DNA of 64,000 bases from Plectrocnemia conspersa (GCA_009617715.1 VTFK01000350.1:186001-250000), one strand, 5' to 3'; shown: positions 13,162 through 26,849, counted from the first letter of the stretch. Notes: generated by a model from the letters alone, not told the origin. Numbers and translations are program-made.

Positions 13162-15404
13162 TATTTCAAAAACATAATGTATAATTGCAATTAAATTTAA
13201 AATGAAATTGTTTAATAATTAGCAGATTTTTAAAACAGTGACATTATTTTTTGCAATGAGTTATAATTGTTTTTAAGTTAATTTTTTCATTGAAATTAAA
13301 AACACAATCATGGAAATCATTGCTTATTTTATAATTAACAAAATCGACCGATTTTCGTCGCATTTTTTCCCCACCAGTGATTCTCAATGCGACGCAATAA
13401 AACGGCTGTGCTCGCGCGTCATCCATCAGCACACATCCACGTAGCGGCCTCCAACTAAGGAAAATCGATTTTCACGTAAATTTCTCAGAGACCGACCGCG
13501 GTGTGCGAACCTTCCTTGCGACCCCCCATTTTTTTGTACTTATAGTAGTCTCCATGGTCGGTCTGGCTGGTGGCATTAGGCGCCCGCGTAACAGTACTCC
13601 TCGTTGGATTCGCGCGTGTCTGTGTTTGCTCCTTGCCGGTATGTGTGTTTGTTTCTTGTCGGTGTGTTGTATGCACACAAGAACGGAGATGCTTCCAACC
13701 CTTCGTGGCCCCCCGATAACCCGTTTAGAATTATTTTGTCCGAGGCTTACTTTCGTACACGCTCGCCAAATTATATCTAGATAAATATATAGGCGGGCGT
13801 CTCTTATGCACACCAGCAAAATCTCGGACCGGGCCCGGCAAATGGACACCGATGGGGAAAAGTGGCGTCGGAAAATCCGAGGGCTCGGCAAATAAGGCAT
13901 AAAAAGCTTTGCTGAAATTTATATAAATAAAAAATATATTGACAAATTTTTATTAAAATATTTATATCGCTCTGCAAATTTTATTAAAAAAGTCATATTA
14001 AAGCCAATGGCATATTTTCATTACGCTATTAACGTATTATACATTATAAAAATGTATCCAATTAATATGGAAAACTTCTATTAAAATGTTATATAATGAC
14101 CGTCATAAAATTACGTTATATACTATAAAAACATGTACATCCAAAAGGAAATGAGCATTGTTAAGAGATAAAGGGCAGATTGTTATCTTAAAACATAGTA
14201 ATATACAATAAGAGAGGGTGTTAATACCATGTAGGCACAATGGGTTTATATTATCATTATTCACAAACTAATCTGATTTTATTTCTATAAGTTTTTATAT
14301 CATATAATATAAAACTATCTGAATCTTAAAACATTTTATGTTTGTAAATAAAAATATTTTCTGATAAATAATTAACATAAAACATTTCATATTGCTTATT
14401 TGAGATATAATACATTTCATTATAGTAGTTTAATAAAAAAAATGCTCAAACTCTAATTATAATAGATGAATTATATATTTATATAATCTAACTAAATAAT
14501 TAATATTTGCCAGCTTTGACAGCAAAAAAGTCTTATCATAAAGAGAAAGAACCGTTCATGATTTTTTCAGATAGTCAAATTATGTTAAAATCATTTTTAT
14601 GTAGAAGTTAAGATGCCTACATCATACTTTATGCACATAGATTTTTATAATACTATATTTTATTGCAATATAAGACAACCTTTCTATTCAAAGTATTTCT
14701 GAAATTTCCCGATAAAGAACTATCCTGAAACATTACACAGTTAACTATAAAATAAATATAATAGAAGTAATAATAAAATTTAAACTTAAGCATATTTTTT
14801 TTCTTAACTAAGCCCGTTGTTGGTACAAATTGAACTCGACAAGTGTACAACGATTAGACATCATGTTAAATTTTTTCTCATAGACATTTAGAAAATTCCT
14901 TCGCCCGTTACGGAACGTCCGATTCGCTTAACAAAACGATTAAATCCTAATTCTAATGGAATTATATCGGTCGAAATTCCAAACAAATTAAAAATACGCA
15001 ATCGTATTGTTGCGTGCCCGGATAATTTTCTTCCGAGAAATCAATTTCTGACATGAAAACCCATTAATGTTCGAACATTGACCTTAGCATTGTTTTATAA
15101 CAGAAATTTCGTCAGCGCACATACACACACATACTCATGCACGCATAATCGACACAAGCATACGCACTAACACACCTCTAATTTGTTATAAAATTCACAG
15201 GTTGGAATTATCAACATATGATTATTGCTTCCTTATTATTTGAAGGCGCGTGTACATACAAATGTAAAAAGGGCGATTTTTAAGGGGACGGATATTCAAA
15301 CTGGTCGCCGAGACAAGTTCGCCATGTTTAGAATATTATTTCATACGTATGTATATATATATATAATATCATATATACACACCCTTTTTGAACGCCCTTA
15401 TTAT
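13162..15404. other. Non-coding stretch with a GC-rich island at 13380-13900
   Basis: The island contains a 142-codon minus-strand frame (13472-13900) and overlapping plus-strand frames, none with a recognisable domain. Open frames on both strands of a GC-rich patch are expected by chance. A degenerate CA-rich simple repeat lies at about 15110-15180. The island could mark a promoter, an untranslated exon or an enhancer. Confidence 0.4.
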
Positions 15405-15434
15405 ACCATCAATGCATAATTACGCATTGATGGT
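15405..15434. repeat. Perfect 11-bp inverted repeat with 8-nt loop
   Basis: ACCATCAATGC at 15405-15415 is followed after 8 nt by its exact reverse complement at 15424-15434. It may be a remnant transposon end or a chance hairpin. It lies about 75 bp from a SINE copy. Confidence 0.6.
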
Positions 15435-15510
15435 GTTAAATTTAAACATGACTAAAATAAGTGGCAAAATATTTTTTAAACCAATTTAACAAGTTAGATA
15501 TCTTTTTCTG

Positions 15511-15790
15511 TTTAATAAATTTAAGATATTCTCTATGAGCTGAAGTAGCTCACTTTTATTAGAGAATTTTCAATAGCAAGTGTATACGATCATCATCCTA
15601 GAGATTAAGAAAATCTAGGTAAACCAAATCTGTGGTTATCTGTTGGAATTATAATTATATAATTATTACTAATACCGATCTCCCTGACACGATAGAAATT
15701 GGAAAACACTAAGGTCCATATGGGATTCGAATCCAGGTCTCTCAGGTAAATTGTTAGCGACTTATAGCACTAATATATCATTCTGGTTTA
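15511..15790 (-). mobile_element. tRNA-derived SINE, copy 1
   Basis: Read on the minus strand, the head contains GGATTCGAATCC, a good match to the RNA polymerase III B box (GGTTCRANTCC), and a diverged A-box-like region upstream. The body and the tail of the unit (ending ATAGAGAATATCTTA before an A-rich run) match copies at 17260 and 47181. This copy has the best preserved B box. No coding capacity is expected; such elements move with the help of a LINE reverse transcriptase. Confidence 0.7.
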
Positions 15791-17259
15791 TATACAAAGA
15801 GCGTAAAATTTTAATAAATCAGTATAGGTTTGCAGAAAGTCGGATAATAAGAGAGCATTGTATTTGGTGAAGATTGAATTATTAATGATTAAAAAGTCTG
15901 ACATATTGCAGTGCTAAATTTTATTTTACCCTTTAGTTTTTCAAAACCAATCAGCTATTCTAATTAAAATTTGTGTCAAATTATTAATAAATAATATAAT
16001 ATATATATGTACTATGTATATTGATAAAGTAAGATTAAAAAAACAGCCTCATTATTTATTACATTTAAAAATAAAAATTTAGGTTTGTTATTTCTGGACC
16101 AATGCATCTGACTATTTGTTTGACTGGATTTTTGATAAAATTCACTAAAATATGTTATTAATTCCACTTAAATAAACTAAAAGTAACACATGCTTTCATT
16201 ATGTTTTATATTCATCATTTTCATTTTTTCAATAAAAATAATTGTGTATAATATAGGTGATATAAACATAAATAAACAGAACAATTTATTTTTAAGTATA
16301 TTCAATAACAGTTGCAGTTTTGACGTCTAAAATCAATATTAGATTTATTTTAGCCAATAAAATATATCTTTTGAAATATCTTTGACTGCAAAATTCTATT
16401 TCCCATAGGATTTATATTTAATATTAGTTAAAATAATTAGAATAACTCTTTAAAGAAAATATTATGCAGTTACAAACATAAAATAAAAAAATTGAACTTA
16501 TGACGCTTATTATAAAACGTAAAAAGGGAATCATATTTGTCTCTTTAAAATTATTGAAATCTTTGCTTTTAGACAATACCCTATATAGTAAAGCAAGGTA
16601 AAGAAAAATATTGATGCATTAAAAATATAATAGAGACTATTGAACTTTTAAAATCTGTTTCAATCAAACAGTTCAACAGTTCTTCGGAACCTTAATTATC
16701 GTTCTAACGATAGCTCGATAACTAAATCAAAATCTAGCACATCATACCTTAAAATGTAAATTTTTTAATTCCATAATTATTTGAGCTCACAAAAAGAGTA
16801 CAAATTTAATTTATAATAAATAGATAACAATAAGATTTTATTTTTGTTATATCAACGTTTACTGCAAAATTAAGAACATAGGAAAATACGTTAAGTTGCT
16901 CCTTTAATAGCATTTACTAGTTTACAATAAGAAATATAAAATAAGACTAATAGTGTAGATAATATAATAAACAAAAAATTAAGTACTAGTAGATAAGATA
17001 AATTAGGAAAAATAAATAAAAGTTTTACAAAGTGAATTTATTAAGCTTAAGACTATTTATAACAATTTACTGGTATGTGAAGTTTAAAGTTAATATAGAA
17101 AAATGTGTTATATTGAGTTTATTACTGATGTTAATATACACCGACAAGCGTTTGTTATTATTGGTCCAATCAGCTGTTTATATATATTTTTTCTTATTAA
17201 ATATCAGTTTTAGGACCGCAATAACATAAACTCCTTACAGTTTAGTTCCGCAATATAAA
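15791..17259. other. AT-rich non-coding stretch between two SINE copies
   Basis: No gene, RNA or mobile element is recognised. The two flanking SINE copies are in opposite orientation. Confidence 0.5.
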
Positions 17260-17530
17260 CGAGTGGTATAAGTCTCTGACTATTGATCTGAAAGATCTGG
17301 ATTATATAGACCTTAGTGTTTTTTTCATTGCTATCGTGAGATTAGGATTAGTAACTATTATTTAATTATAATTCATATCGATCATCACAAATTATATTAG
17401 AATCTCATGGATAAATATTATGATGATTAATTGAAATCGAGCTAGATCGTACATATTAGATATTGAAAATTCTCTAATAATGAGCTACTTCAGCTCATAG
17501 AAAATATCTTGTATGTATTAAAAAAAAAAA
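17260..17530 (+). mobile_element. tRNA-derived SINE, copy 2
   Basis: The copy starts GTGGTATAAGTCTCTGACTA and continues through the shared body (CGATCATCACA, TGATGATTAATT, TATTGAAAAT). It ends in an A-run at about 17518-17531. The same head and body occur in the same order at 47181-47440 and, inverted, at 15511-15790. The B-box region is diverged here. Confidence 0.7.
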
Positions 17531-20352
17531 TTATCTCTCGTTTTCTTCACAGCCAAAATTTGTATTAGTGTATTCACGAATACTTTTTCTGACAGTGGGG
17601 CTGTTTTGAGGTGCGTTTTTATGATCACTTGCTATTTGGAGACGAATGGTAGGATATGCCTTAAAAAACGAAATACCCCTCGCCACAGATATAAGATTGC
17701 CGATTTCGGATATTATTTTTAAATCATCGACTTCCGCCAGTGGGGGAGACGGCGCCGAGTTCGCCACCCTCGCTTTCTAGTTTGTATTCCACAAAAACCG
17801 AACGCGCTCCGGTCTGATGGTTCCGCAAAAAGCGAACCCGCAGAGAAGAAGAGCCCAGGGACGTCGATTGAAAATGCCAACAGCGGTATGCAAAACGGTG
17901 TCGACCTTCGACTGTCGCGGTACCTTTCGGCAATCGGGGTCCCGCGGAATGATAAGCCGATGTCGGCCACTTAGTCACTGCGATCACCAGTTTGTGCCAC
18001 TTTAAAATTCAAATGTTCACAATGTTTAATGCATCACGACCGGGCGGGCGGCCATTTAAAAAAGTTCACGATTGTCGTATGCAAGTATGGTTTTATGGTG
18101 CGCCTTCCGAAACGATATGGATCAGGGCCACGCTGACGTATCGGACGCATTGGTTTTTAGATACCTACATCGATTGCTCAAAGTTTAAATGGAGAAAGTA
18201 AAAAGTATTCGAGTCTTATAAGTTTCAGACATTTTTTTTTCGTTGGAAAAACTCAATATTTATCGAAATATAGATAATTTGTGTTCATAGTATGTGGAGA
18301 GTAGGTCTGATGATCAAAAATTAGTATGAAATTAATAATCATACGAATAAATATCAATGTGATTAATTTAAGTAGAACTATGTAAGTGCTTTAATAATTA
18401 TCTAAATGTAACTCTAATGAGTACTATATAATACATATGAATAAACAAATATTTGTATACCTTAATAATTACATAATAGTACTTCTTTGCTTAAAAAATT
18501 TGTTATTATTATTCACATTATATTCACATTTTTTTGTCATTCCTGTAAAATTGACAATTATTGAGTTAGTCATAGAAGATGATGATTAAATGATTGAATA
18601 CACATTTGTTGTAGTAGCGATATGTGTATTAATATTTTTAAAACAAAAAAAAATTAAATTGAATACTAAGCATGTCTAATGGCAATAATTCAAACAGAGC
18701 AACGAAAACTTTCCCAGATTCACAGATAGTTAATTTATTAATTAATGACATATTTTAATGTTATATGATACTAAATATACTTTCATTTTTAGTATCACTT
18801 TCCATATTTTCTGATTTTCTTTGTGAAACGTATACATAATAAAATGCGGCTGCGCAACGAAAGCTTTTTGTTTCACATTTTTTGTATGGACCCCTCCCCC
18901 ACCTCCTCACCCCCTCACTACGGGCATATTTTCATCCAACGTTTTTTCAGATTACGACGATATTTGAGAAAATTGTGCTTTTAAAGTGTGCACAAGTTTG
19001 CGATATTGTGTTATATTAAGAGTATACCCTATTTTGATCATTATTTTATATATATAATCGTCAATAAAGCATTATATATAAATAAATTATAATACTCTTT
19101 CATTAAAAAAAGTAATACTAAATTAAAAATATATGTTTATAATTAAGTTGAGTGGTATCTATTGTACACACATATTTTATGAAATTAAATTCATTTCTAT
19201 CTATTCAAAAATATGATTTTTGTAGATGTTGATTGAGGTATTATTGCCACATAAAAATTGAAAAAGGCCATCCGTTCAACCCATTTCGTGTAGCAGTCAT
19301 ATTCTTCCACTTTGTTATTATCAGAGGGGTGGACAACAGACATGCGGGCATTCAATAAAGGCGAATTAAGAAATTTGGTCGACGCATAATAAAACCATGG
19401 AACGATACATAAAAGCGTGACGAACGTCTGTATTAGAGAATAATATCGGTAGATTACCTACTACGATGAATCGAAGAAAAAAGAAGGAGAATCGTTATCG
19501 GCAGGAATTCCGGAATGCGACTCTCGCTGCAACGGTCGTTGGCGCCCGTCGCTGCGTCCGAGGCGTGCCGGTATTCCCGCGAATTCCCGTGAGTGTTCTA
19601 GCGTCACCCGATCGGGTGGTGAGTAGCACGTGGGCACAAGATGGAGGAGGATACAGTTGCGCAACCGCGCGGTGTGGTGCGATGCGATGCGACGCGATGC
19701 GATGCAACAACACTCGCGACAGCGCATGCGCGTTGGTCGGCGCGCGGCGCAACACTGCAGCGGATGCAGTCGATGCACCGGCCGGCGGCGGGGTGGGGGC
19801 CCATTCATAAATTCAGGGATGCACGCGGGTCAGCGGCGCGCAACGGAGGAGCGCGGATCGCCACCGAGTGTGCGAAATCCAACGTTTTTACACAGGGACA
19901 TCATTTGCAGAGGGCTGGTAGGAGCATTTTTCCACCCTTAATTTTGGCCAAAAAATACATGTCATTCATTGAAATACTATGAATCAATTTGTTCTCGCAC
20001 CTCAAATAAAATCTAAAAAAAGTCTTGAATCTATCTCGAAAATATTTTTTGAAATATATCATTTCAGTGAAATCATATCGGAATACATTTTACCGATAGA
20101 TAGATATTTTCTCCAGTTAAAATATAATTTATCTGACAGGTGCTAGTAAAATAAAATTAAGTTAATTTCAAACACTCTATCTCGTCGAGCTTCAACTGCC
20201 AGTTTAATAAGAGCAAGTACTTAATATTTTCCTACATGAATGCTCGATTCATTCCAAGTATGGCCGATATCAAGATTTAAGATTTTAGATGTAATTCTGT
20301 AATTATATATAAATAAATAAGCGGATATGAATCGTTCCCAAATCTCATTCAC
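17531..20352. other. Non-coding stretch with GC-rich patches at 17700-18140 and 19440-19880
   Basis: Both patches carry overlapping open frames on both strands without recognisable domains, so none is called as a gene. The second patch includes five tandem GATGC-type units at 19681-19705. The remainder is AT-rich and featureless to the eye. Confidence 0.4.
19681..19705. repeat. Pentanucleotide tandem repeat (GATGC x5, one variant unit)
   Basis: The five consecutive units are GATGC, GATGC, GACGC, GATGC, GATGC. The tract lies inside a GC-rich patch. Confidence 0.85.
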
Positions 20353-20520
20353 GCTCTGTTCCTTTTGTTTTATCAACGCTATGTTTTATACATGTTCTGT
20401 TTCATCAATATTTCATTTTTTCACTGTTCTGTTTTATCAACTTTCTGTTTCATCATGTTCTGTTTTTCCATGCGATGTTATATAACGTTCTGTTCCTTCA
20501 TGAAACCGTTTCATTCGATT
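20353..20520. repeat. Degenerate minisatellite based on GTTCTGTTTCATCA
   Basis: The motif TTCTGTTTYATCA or close variants recur about eight times with spacing near 15-25 bp. A 97-codon open frame crosses it but translates only into a repetitive Phe/Cys-rich string, so it is not called as a gene. Confidence 0.6.
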
Positions 20521-23500
20521 CTCTCATTTATTGTAAGCCGTAATATTGTTATAAAAAGTTTTTATATCAACGTTAGTAAACCGAGCCTTTCCACTGCGAT
20601 TTTATTGTCATTGGCGTGGACTATAAACAGGGACCCCCTTGAATTTAAAATACTATGAATTTTAATGAAATGGAAATATTAAAAAAACGAACATTGACTG
20701 ACCAACTTTTGCCCCCTCCTGGAAAAAGTTGAAATGATCTTCCTGTTTTTACATTTAAAAAGACATAGGAATAGGTACGTTGTCTAAACCTAAATATATT
20801 TTTTTTAAATAAAAAAAATATTTTTTCTAGAATTTGACGATTTTTTTAGTGTTTTACAATATGAATCGATAAAATCAATTGCGTAGTTCGTTCTCAAGCG
20901 CGTCTAAAACAGGGATTTTCCTTAATTTTCAAATTTGTTCACACGTGACTACTCTTTTGACATCCGTCAAGCGCTCGTGGAGCGCAGTTCGGTGCGATTA
21001 AATATACAGTGAAATATGATCTAATCACAACATTTTTCTTACAAAGTGTTAATTGAAATTTTTTCAAAATTATGTAGCACTTGGAATTATAGACAATAAA
21101 ATCAAAACTATACGTTATGAGTGTGCCAGTAAGTGTTTGATAAAAAGAATAATATATCACGGTTATTCTAACGAAATTACTATTTCTTTCTAGGATCAAA
21201 TATTAAAAGACAAACAGCGGTGATTTGGCAATTAAAGGTATACATACCAAAGTTAATTAAACATATTACAATGGTAGTAAGAATGAAAAATCTCATATTA
21301 GTGTAAACAAAAAGTTACATTTTACCCACTATACAGTATCGTTTACAGTTAATTTTCAGAAGCAATGATAGATCTAACAACGTTTACGTATGGTAAACAA
21401 TTAAAATATGACATATTGCGACAATTTTGAATATGATAAAGAGATGCAAATCTACGTATTTAATTTTTTAACAACGTAGAATTGGTATATATAAACAAAA
21501 AGTAAATCGTCTCATGCTGAAGTCACTGTCAGCAAGTATTATCTTTTTATAAAGAACATACTACATAAGTTTGATGTAACTGAATATCCTGTATTTGGCT
21601 ATTCCGAAAGAGGAATGATGGCACAGAACAAAAATTGATTAAAAACCATGACGTATACATATTTTGCCACATCGGAATGAAAAATAACCCATTCTTAGAT
21701 ATTTTGGCTATAGATTATTCCAGGTATGCAATCGCATATTTATAATCAATAAAATATCGTCTATTAGATAACATCCAAGAAACTACACATACATATATAT
21801 ATATTGCGAGTCGTCGTTTGGAACGGAACGATCTAGGTGATTTTTTTTTGCTGCAATATTGATTTTAATTTATTTACCGACTGCATTATAATCATTGTCA
21901 CGCGATCGTCGTGAAAGGTAGTATCCCCAAATATCAATAGATAAAAAAATACGTTTTATCAGCATTTACATATATGATTTGATTGACATTAACCTCAATC
22001 TTCATACATACTAAATATATGTTACATGTTCACGTTTAAAATGTACCTGGTTCAGGCAAATCTAACGTGTATGTGCATTAAATCGGAAGCAATGATAATG
22101 TTTATGTATTATAAAAGGAAAAACTCACTTTTCTGCCTCGAAGCCCGTCGACGGGAATTCAAAATTTGAAGATTTCATTACGAAGATTGTTTCATGATTG
22201 TTTATCTATTTTAATCAATGCATTCTTTTAATCCTCAACACATTATGTATATATTTCATTTTCATAGTTATAACATACCTAGTTAATTTGCAATCCAATT
22301 ATTTATATTTTGTCAAATGGAACAACGCAAATGACGAATTAATGAAAATTATTGTCGCGTAACAAAATTTTATTAATAAATAATAACTATTTAAAACTGT
22401 TGCCACGTTACTGTCGGCCATCTTGTTTTATATTTGAATGCTTATTTTTCATTGGTCGAAACAGCAGAATGCACTACCGGTGCCTTGGAAAGCAATGGAG
22501 CAAGTTCAATTTTTATTATTATAATTAAATATATTTCCTTTGTTTACTTGTATTATTATAAACACCGTTCATACAAAGCTATATGATTTACAGAGTAAAC
22601 AAATGAGCATAGAATTTTTCATTTTAAAATATGCGCGTCCGGAAGCGGCTTCGAATAATTATATATATAAGATGCAGCAATGGTTTCAAACGACTTGATG
22701 TGTAACGCCTTTAATAAAATAAATCAATCTATTTCTCTTTCCTGACATTAGTGCAAATTCCAAAATGTTTTGACAACTCGATTTCATTTTTGGCTATAAA
22801 ATTATTCAAACTATTAAATACGGCCTCAGCCGCAGTACGCGTAAGTAGTGAATCGCAAAATAACAGATCTTCTTGAATTTTATATTCAAATTCATATCTA
22901 ATAAATGCTAATAAATTAGCATTATTAGAGATTAAATATTATTTAATTGTAGTGGATAATATTAACTTTTGAACACTCTTCAAATTACTTCTCTTTTATA
23001 TTATATGACATATCTTCAATCCCATTATTTACCGTATCATTTGATTATGTAATTAAACTTATATCTCTTGGCGGTTTAGCCCCCAACCTTTTATTCGTTA
23101 TTACTTTTGTACATTAATAATTAGTTACTCTGCTATATGATGGGGTTTTCCAGCTTTTGCCATTAGTAGATGTACTTCATATCTGCTTTTAGTAATTTGT
23201 ATTGATAAAACCAGTGTCAAAATGGTTACACGGACCCTCGCGGAACCAAGTTTAAGTTGTTTTATGGAATTACAAAAGATTACAGAGGCCTGTGATGTAA
23301 AATTGTCTTGAATGTAAAGAGTGATTTATCAAGTTTTTCAGGTGCTGATTACTGGAAAAAAATAATGAAAAGACAGGTTATTCACAAATCATAATTTTAA
23401 CATTTAGTATAATGAATAGTTCAGTGAAACGGTTTTTATGTACAATACATGCATATTTAAAGTACATTAAATAATTATTTAAGGTGTGTTTGCACTAAAT

Positions 23501-23874
23501 GTAAATTAACTAAATTAAATTTTCCAGTAGCTTTAGTTAAATTAAAAAACTTGTTTTTAAACGGTAGAATCTTTCAAATGATAATTAAAAAAATATTTGT
23601 CAACTTCCAGACTATTATTAGCTGGAGTCACCCAAGTTTAAATTTTATATAAAAAATACTTATTTCTAAATAATAAAACCCACAATTTCATACACTTTCC
23701 CGGCTTGGGAAAAAAGTACCCAATTAAACTATATTTCGCTAAGAATTGCATGAAATACCTACTCCTTGGTTTTTAAATTTCTATTTCGATTAATCTGGAT
23801 TTCATAATAAAAAAACTGATTCTACTATTACTATCCATAAATGAGAGACCTCCAGATTATCTGAATAGCAACAT
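20521..23874. other. AT-rich non-coding stretch
   Basis: No gene or mobile element is recognised. Slightly GC-richer spots occur near 20930-21000, 22130-22160, 22400-22510 and 23080-23300. Confidence 0.4.
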
Positions 23875-24065
23875 TTAGTCATACTTTAAAAATTCTCCCA
23901 AGGTATTAAGGAGCTGGTTGGCGACAGCCATGCGCGTGTCGGCTAATGCAGACATACTGGCTCTAACGATTATCAGAGGAGGACGTGGTCGTGATTCTCG
24001 AAGACGTTCCAGAATCAAAAACTGTAATTCCTCGCGAAATAAATTGTCATTGATGACGCGAATAA
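23875..24065 (-). CDS. Candidate terminal exon of unknown protein
   Basis: On the minus strand an open frame of about 62 codons ends in TAA at 23875-23877. It begins after a possible splice acceptor: AG at 24066-24067, preceded by a T-rich tract. It has no start codon of its own. The peptide looks protein-like: an acidic amphipathic start (NDNLFREELQFLILERLRES), a proline-rich turn, then a probable helix (ALADTRMAVANQLLNTLGEF). Its base composition is less AT-rich than its neighbours. I do not recognise the family. It could be the C-terminus of a host gene or of a transposon-encoded protein. A shorter plus-strand frame covers the same stretch, so the strand is not certain. Confidence 0.3.
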
Positions 24066-26660
24066 CTAACTTTATTGGAAAACAATAATAAACTCATTGA
24101 TATTACATACGTAGATGTATTACATGCTCAACTAGAATACATTTGTATATTATTTTTGAAGAAACGCAATCCGATCTATATAATATTACAAGAATGACTC
24201 TCGAACAGGTATATTTGCTTTAAATACAATTGCATAAAATATGTGTATAAATGAAGACAGATAGTAACTACATATATTGTAGATTAAATAAAATCTAAAT
24301 GGTAACTTAATAATTATTGTCTTTTATGATGTTTTGCTGGATCGTTGAATTTCTTGTAATAAATACGCTAAATTAGATAACATGCGCATTACAAACAGTG
24401 AATAAAATGCATATGATGCAATATAATCACGACGCACGATGATAGTGCATTATGAACACATGATCCTTTGTCATTTTGCACATGATTGGAATTTACATGT
24501 ATATACGTCAAGAATACTCTATAAATATTTTTTCTATACCTGCGTTTATTAGATAATTATTATGTTGTAAAAAGATACTACACGTTATTTTTAAGCGAGT
24601 CTCTGGAGTTTAAGCATGTCTTGTGTGTTCATAAAAAGTATATTACATTGATCCACTTCCGCTCTTGTAAAAGCTTTATATTATTTGAACATATGTTTGA
24701 CAATTATGAAAAAATAGGGTGACATAAAAGCATATGAAAACTGAGTTTCTTGAATAATATTTTAATTAAATATTGTAATATTTATTACTGTAACTATATG
24801 CCTAATATGAAATATGAAGGAAATATTGTATTTTTTATACATAAACTAACAATTACATATTTTTGCTTGAACACGTAAATGAGACAAGAAAACGTAAAAT
24901 AACAGTATACATTAATATTCTCCCGCTGAGTTAAATTATTATGTATTTTATGTATAATGGGTACAATGTTAATGTTGTGTATTTTTATGATGGTTAACTA
25001 GTTGCATTTTTATTGCATTTAAACGTTAATAGCTCTTGATTGTTTCCATAATTTACAATATCATACTAAAATACAAAACATATTTACGTTAATTAATTTT
25101 ATTAATTATTACTATAAGCAATAAAAATATTATTTAATGTATATTTCTTAAGTTGTACTTATGTAAAGAAATAAATTGATCTAAAAAATATCTCTTTTTG
25201 ATAACACCTGTATATTTTACGTAATTAAATATAAGCTATAACTAGTATTTATCTATTTAATATAATTAATAGGCACTTGATCGCGATACGCTCTCATAGA
25301 AGAAAGTGCTACTCTAAGATATATGTACATATATGAAGAGAGTGGCGGCATATCTTAAAGGTTGAAGTTATATTCATAAATAATATTTGTTGATTATTTT
25401 ATTAAATCACATCCTATAGGGTATTTTTTAAAACAATTTAAAACATTTGCATTATGTAACGTATTATATAATATATGTATACCATAAAGTATAATTATTT
25501 AAAAGTTATTGTAAAGTAGTATAATTTTTAAGTACTGGTAATAAACTCCTTAAAATTATAGGCTGCCATAAATAATGAGTTAATAAAGTATATATTTTAA
25601 CACGTGGACTTAAAACACATATAGTTAAATAATAATATAATAAATCGAGTGTTTATAAAAAGAATACGAATCCATAAACTACTACACAAATTAATTAATT
25701 GTTTTAATATTTAATTTAATTTATTAACCTTATTATTATATTTCTCCGTGGGTTTTTTATCATTGTTGAACATTTATGTTTTTTTTAATACGTCCACCTT
25801 TAGTCTAACTTTTATTGTATGTTACTTGGTAACGTTATTATATTATGAGCCGATTTCGTGTGTTTCGCCTCACATGTTTATTTACATGTGGCGATAACTG
25901 TCACAAAAACAGGAAGTATACACAATGAGCTGCTATGAAGCATGTCTTATTCCTACGATAAGGAAAATCAACAAATATTGGTGGGTCTCCAGATAGATAA
26001 GTGTCTATCTGTAGCTAAATGTAACGGGACTGGTTATTTTACCGACATACATATAATATATCATAAAATGTTGTATAGTTTTGCCATAATAATGTCCATA
26101 ATAATGTCCTTTTATAATGTCCAACATACTATGCAGTATATATAAAATACAATAGCCTTATTAATTAATGCTATTCTTATAGTATAATCCTAGGTTAGGT
26201 AGATATATGCATTTGTAAAATTTCGTTCTCTTTAACTATAATTTAATTAGTACAGGGGTTGACTATTTAAATCCGTCCTTCGAGCTTAAATTAAATTTTA
26301 CACTTACAAAACGGAAAAGCCAATCTTCGAGTTAAGGAGTTGCAAGATATAACCGTATGTGGTGCTCCTATTGCTTCGAATTCCACTGTCACGTTACGCA
26401 GTTATAATTTGCCAGCGTCTTCAGTGTCTTTAAGAAAAGACTAGTGTGAATTATTTTGTTATAGAATTAGATGACAACGCATTAGGTTTATTGTGCTGTG
26501 ATCGTACTATAAGAATACAATATATTCATTACCAGACTAAGCACTCAATACGATATTCACAACTCCCAGAAAAGTTTGAAAGTTTTAAATTAAATTTTTC
26601 ATTACAATGATTTTTTCACAAAAATAATATACGGCTATAACTAAAGTCAATTTACGTGTA
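24066..26660. other. AT-rich non-coding stretch
   Basis: No gene is recognised. A short hairpin (CACATGT, 6-nt loop, ACATGTG) lies at 25871-25890. Three closely spaced ATAATGTCC units occur near 26090-26120. Confidence 0.45.
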
Positions 26661-26849
26661 GTTCATTTATTAATGAATAAAGGAAAGCTATTTACCGATG
26701 ATAATATAATTAGGTCATGTTTGATTGTTGCAGCCGAAGAAATGTGCCCGGAGAATAGATTGAGAACAGTCTCTAGAAGGGTTGAGCACATTGTGAGTAA
26801 CATCAATAGGCAATTAAACAGAAAAAAAATTTTTTGCTTCACCCAGTGA
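26661..26849 (+). pseudogene. hAT-type transposase fragment (ZBED-like family)
   Basis: An uninterrupted frame of 62 codons contains KLFTDDNIIRSCLIVAAEEM followed by CPEN, then VSRRVEHI and SNINRQL. This series matches the segment between the BED finger and the catalytic core in ZBED-related hAT transposases (FTxGExIKxCxLxAAxxMCPEK, then LSxRTVxRRIxDI, then DIxxQL). Neither a BED finger nor a catalytic core is seen around it, so it is a fragment. The family call is from recalled motifs; the copy could also be a short exapted piece. Confidence 0.65.

Noticed and set aside
15345..15380. TA-rich run as a regulatory TATA region
   Set aside because: Simple TA repeats are frequent throughout this AT-rich sequence and no transcript start evidence is present.
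19461..19982. Six overlapping ORFs of 66-115 codons on both strands
   Set aside because: They lie in a GC-rich patch with few stop codons, overlap on opposite strands and have no recognisable domain. The pentanucleotide repeat also inflates them.
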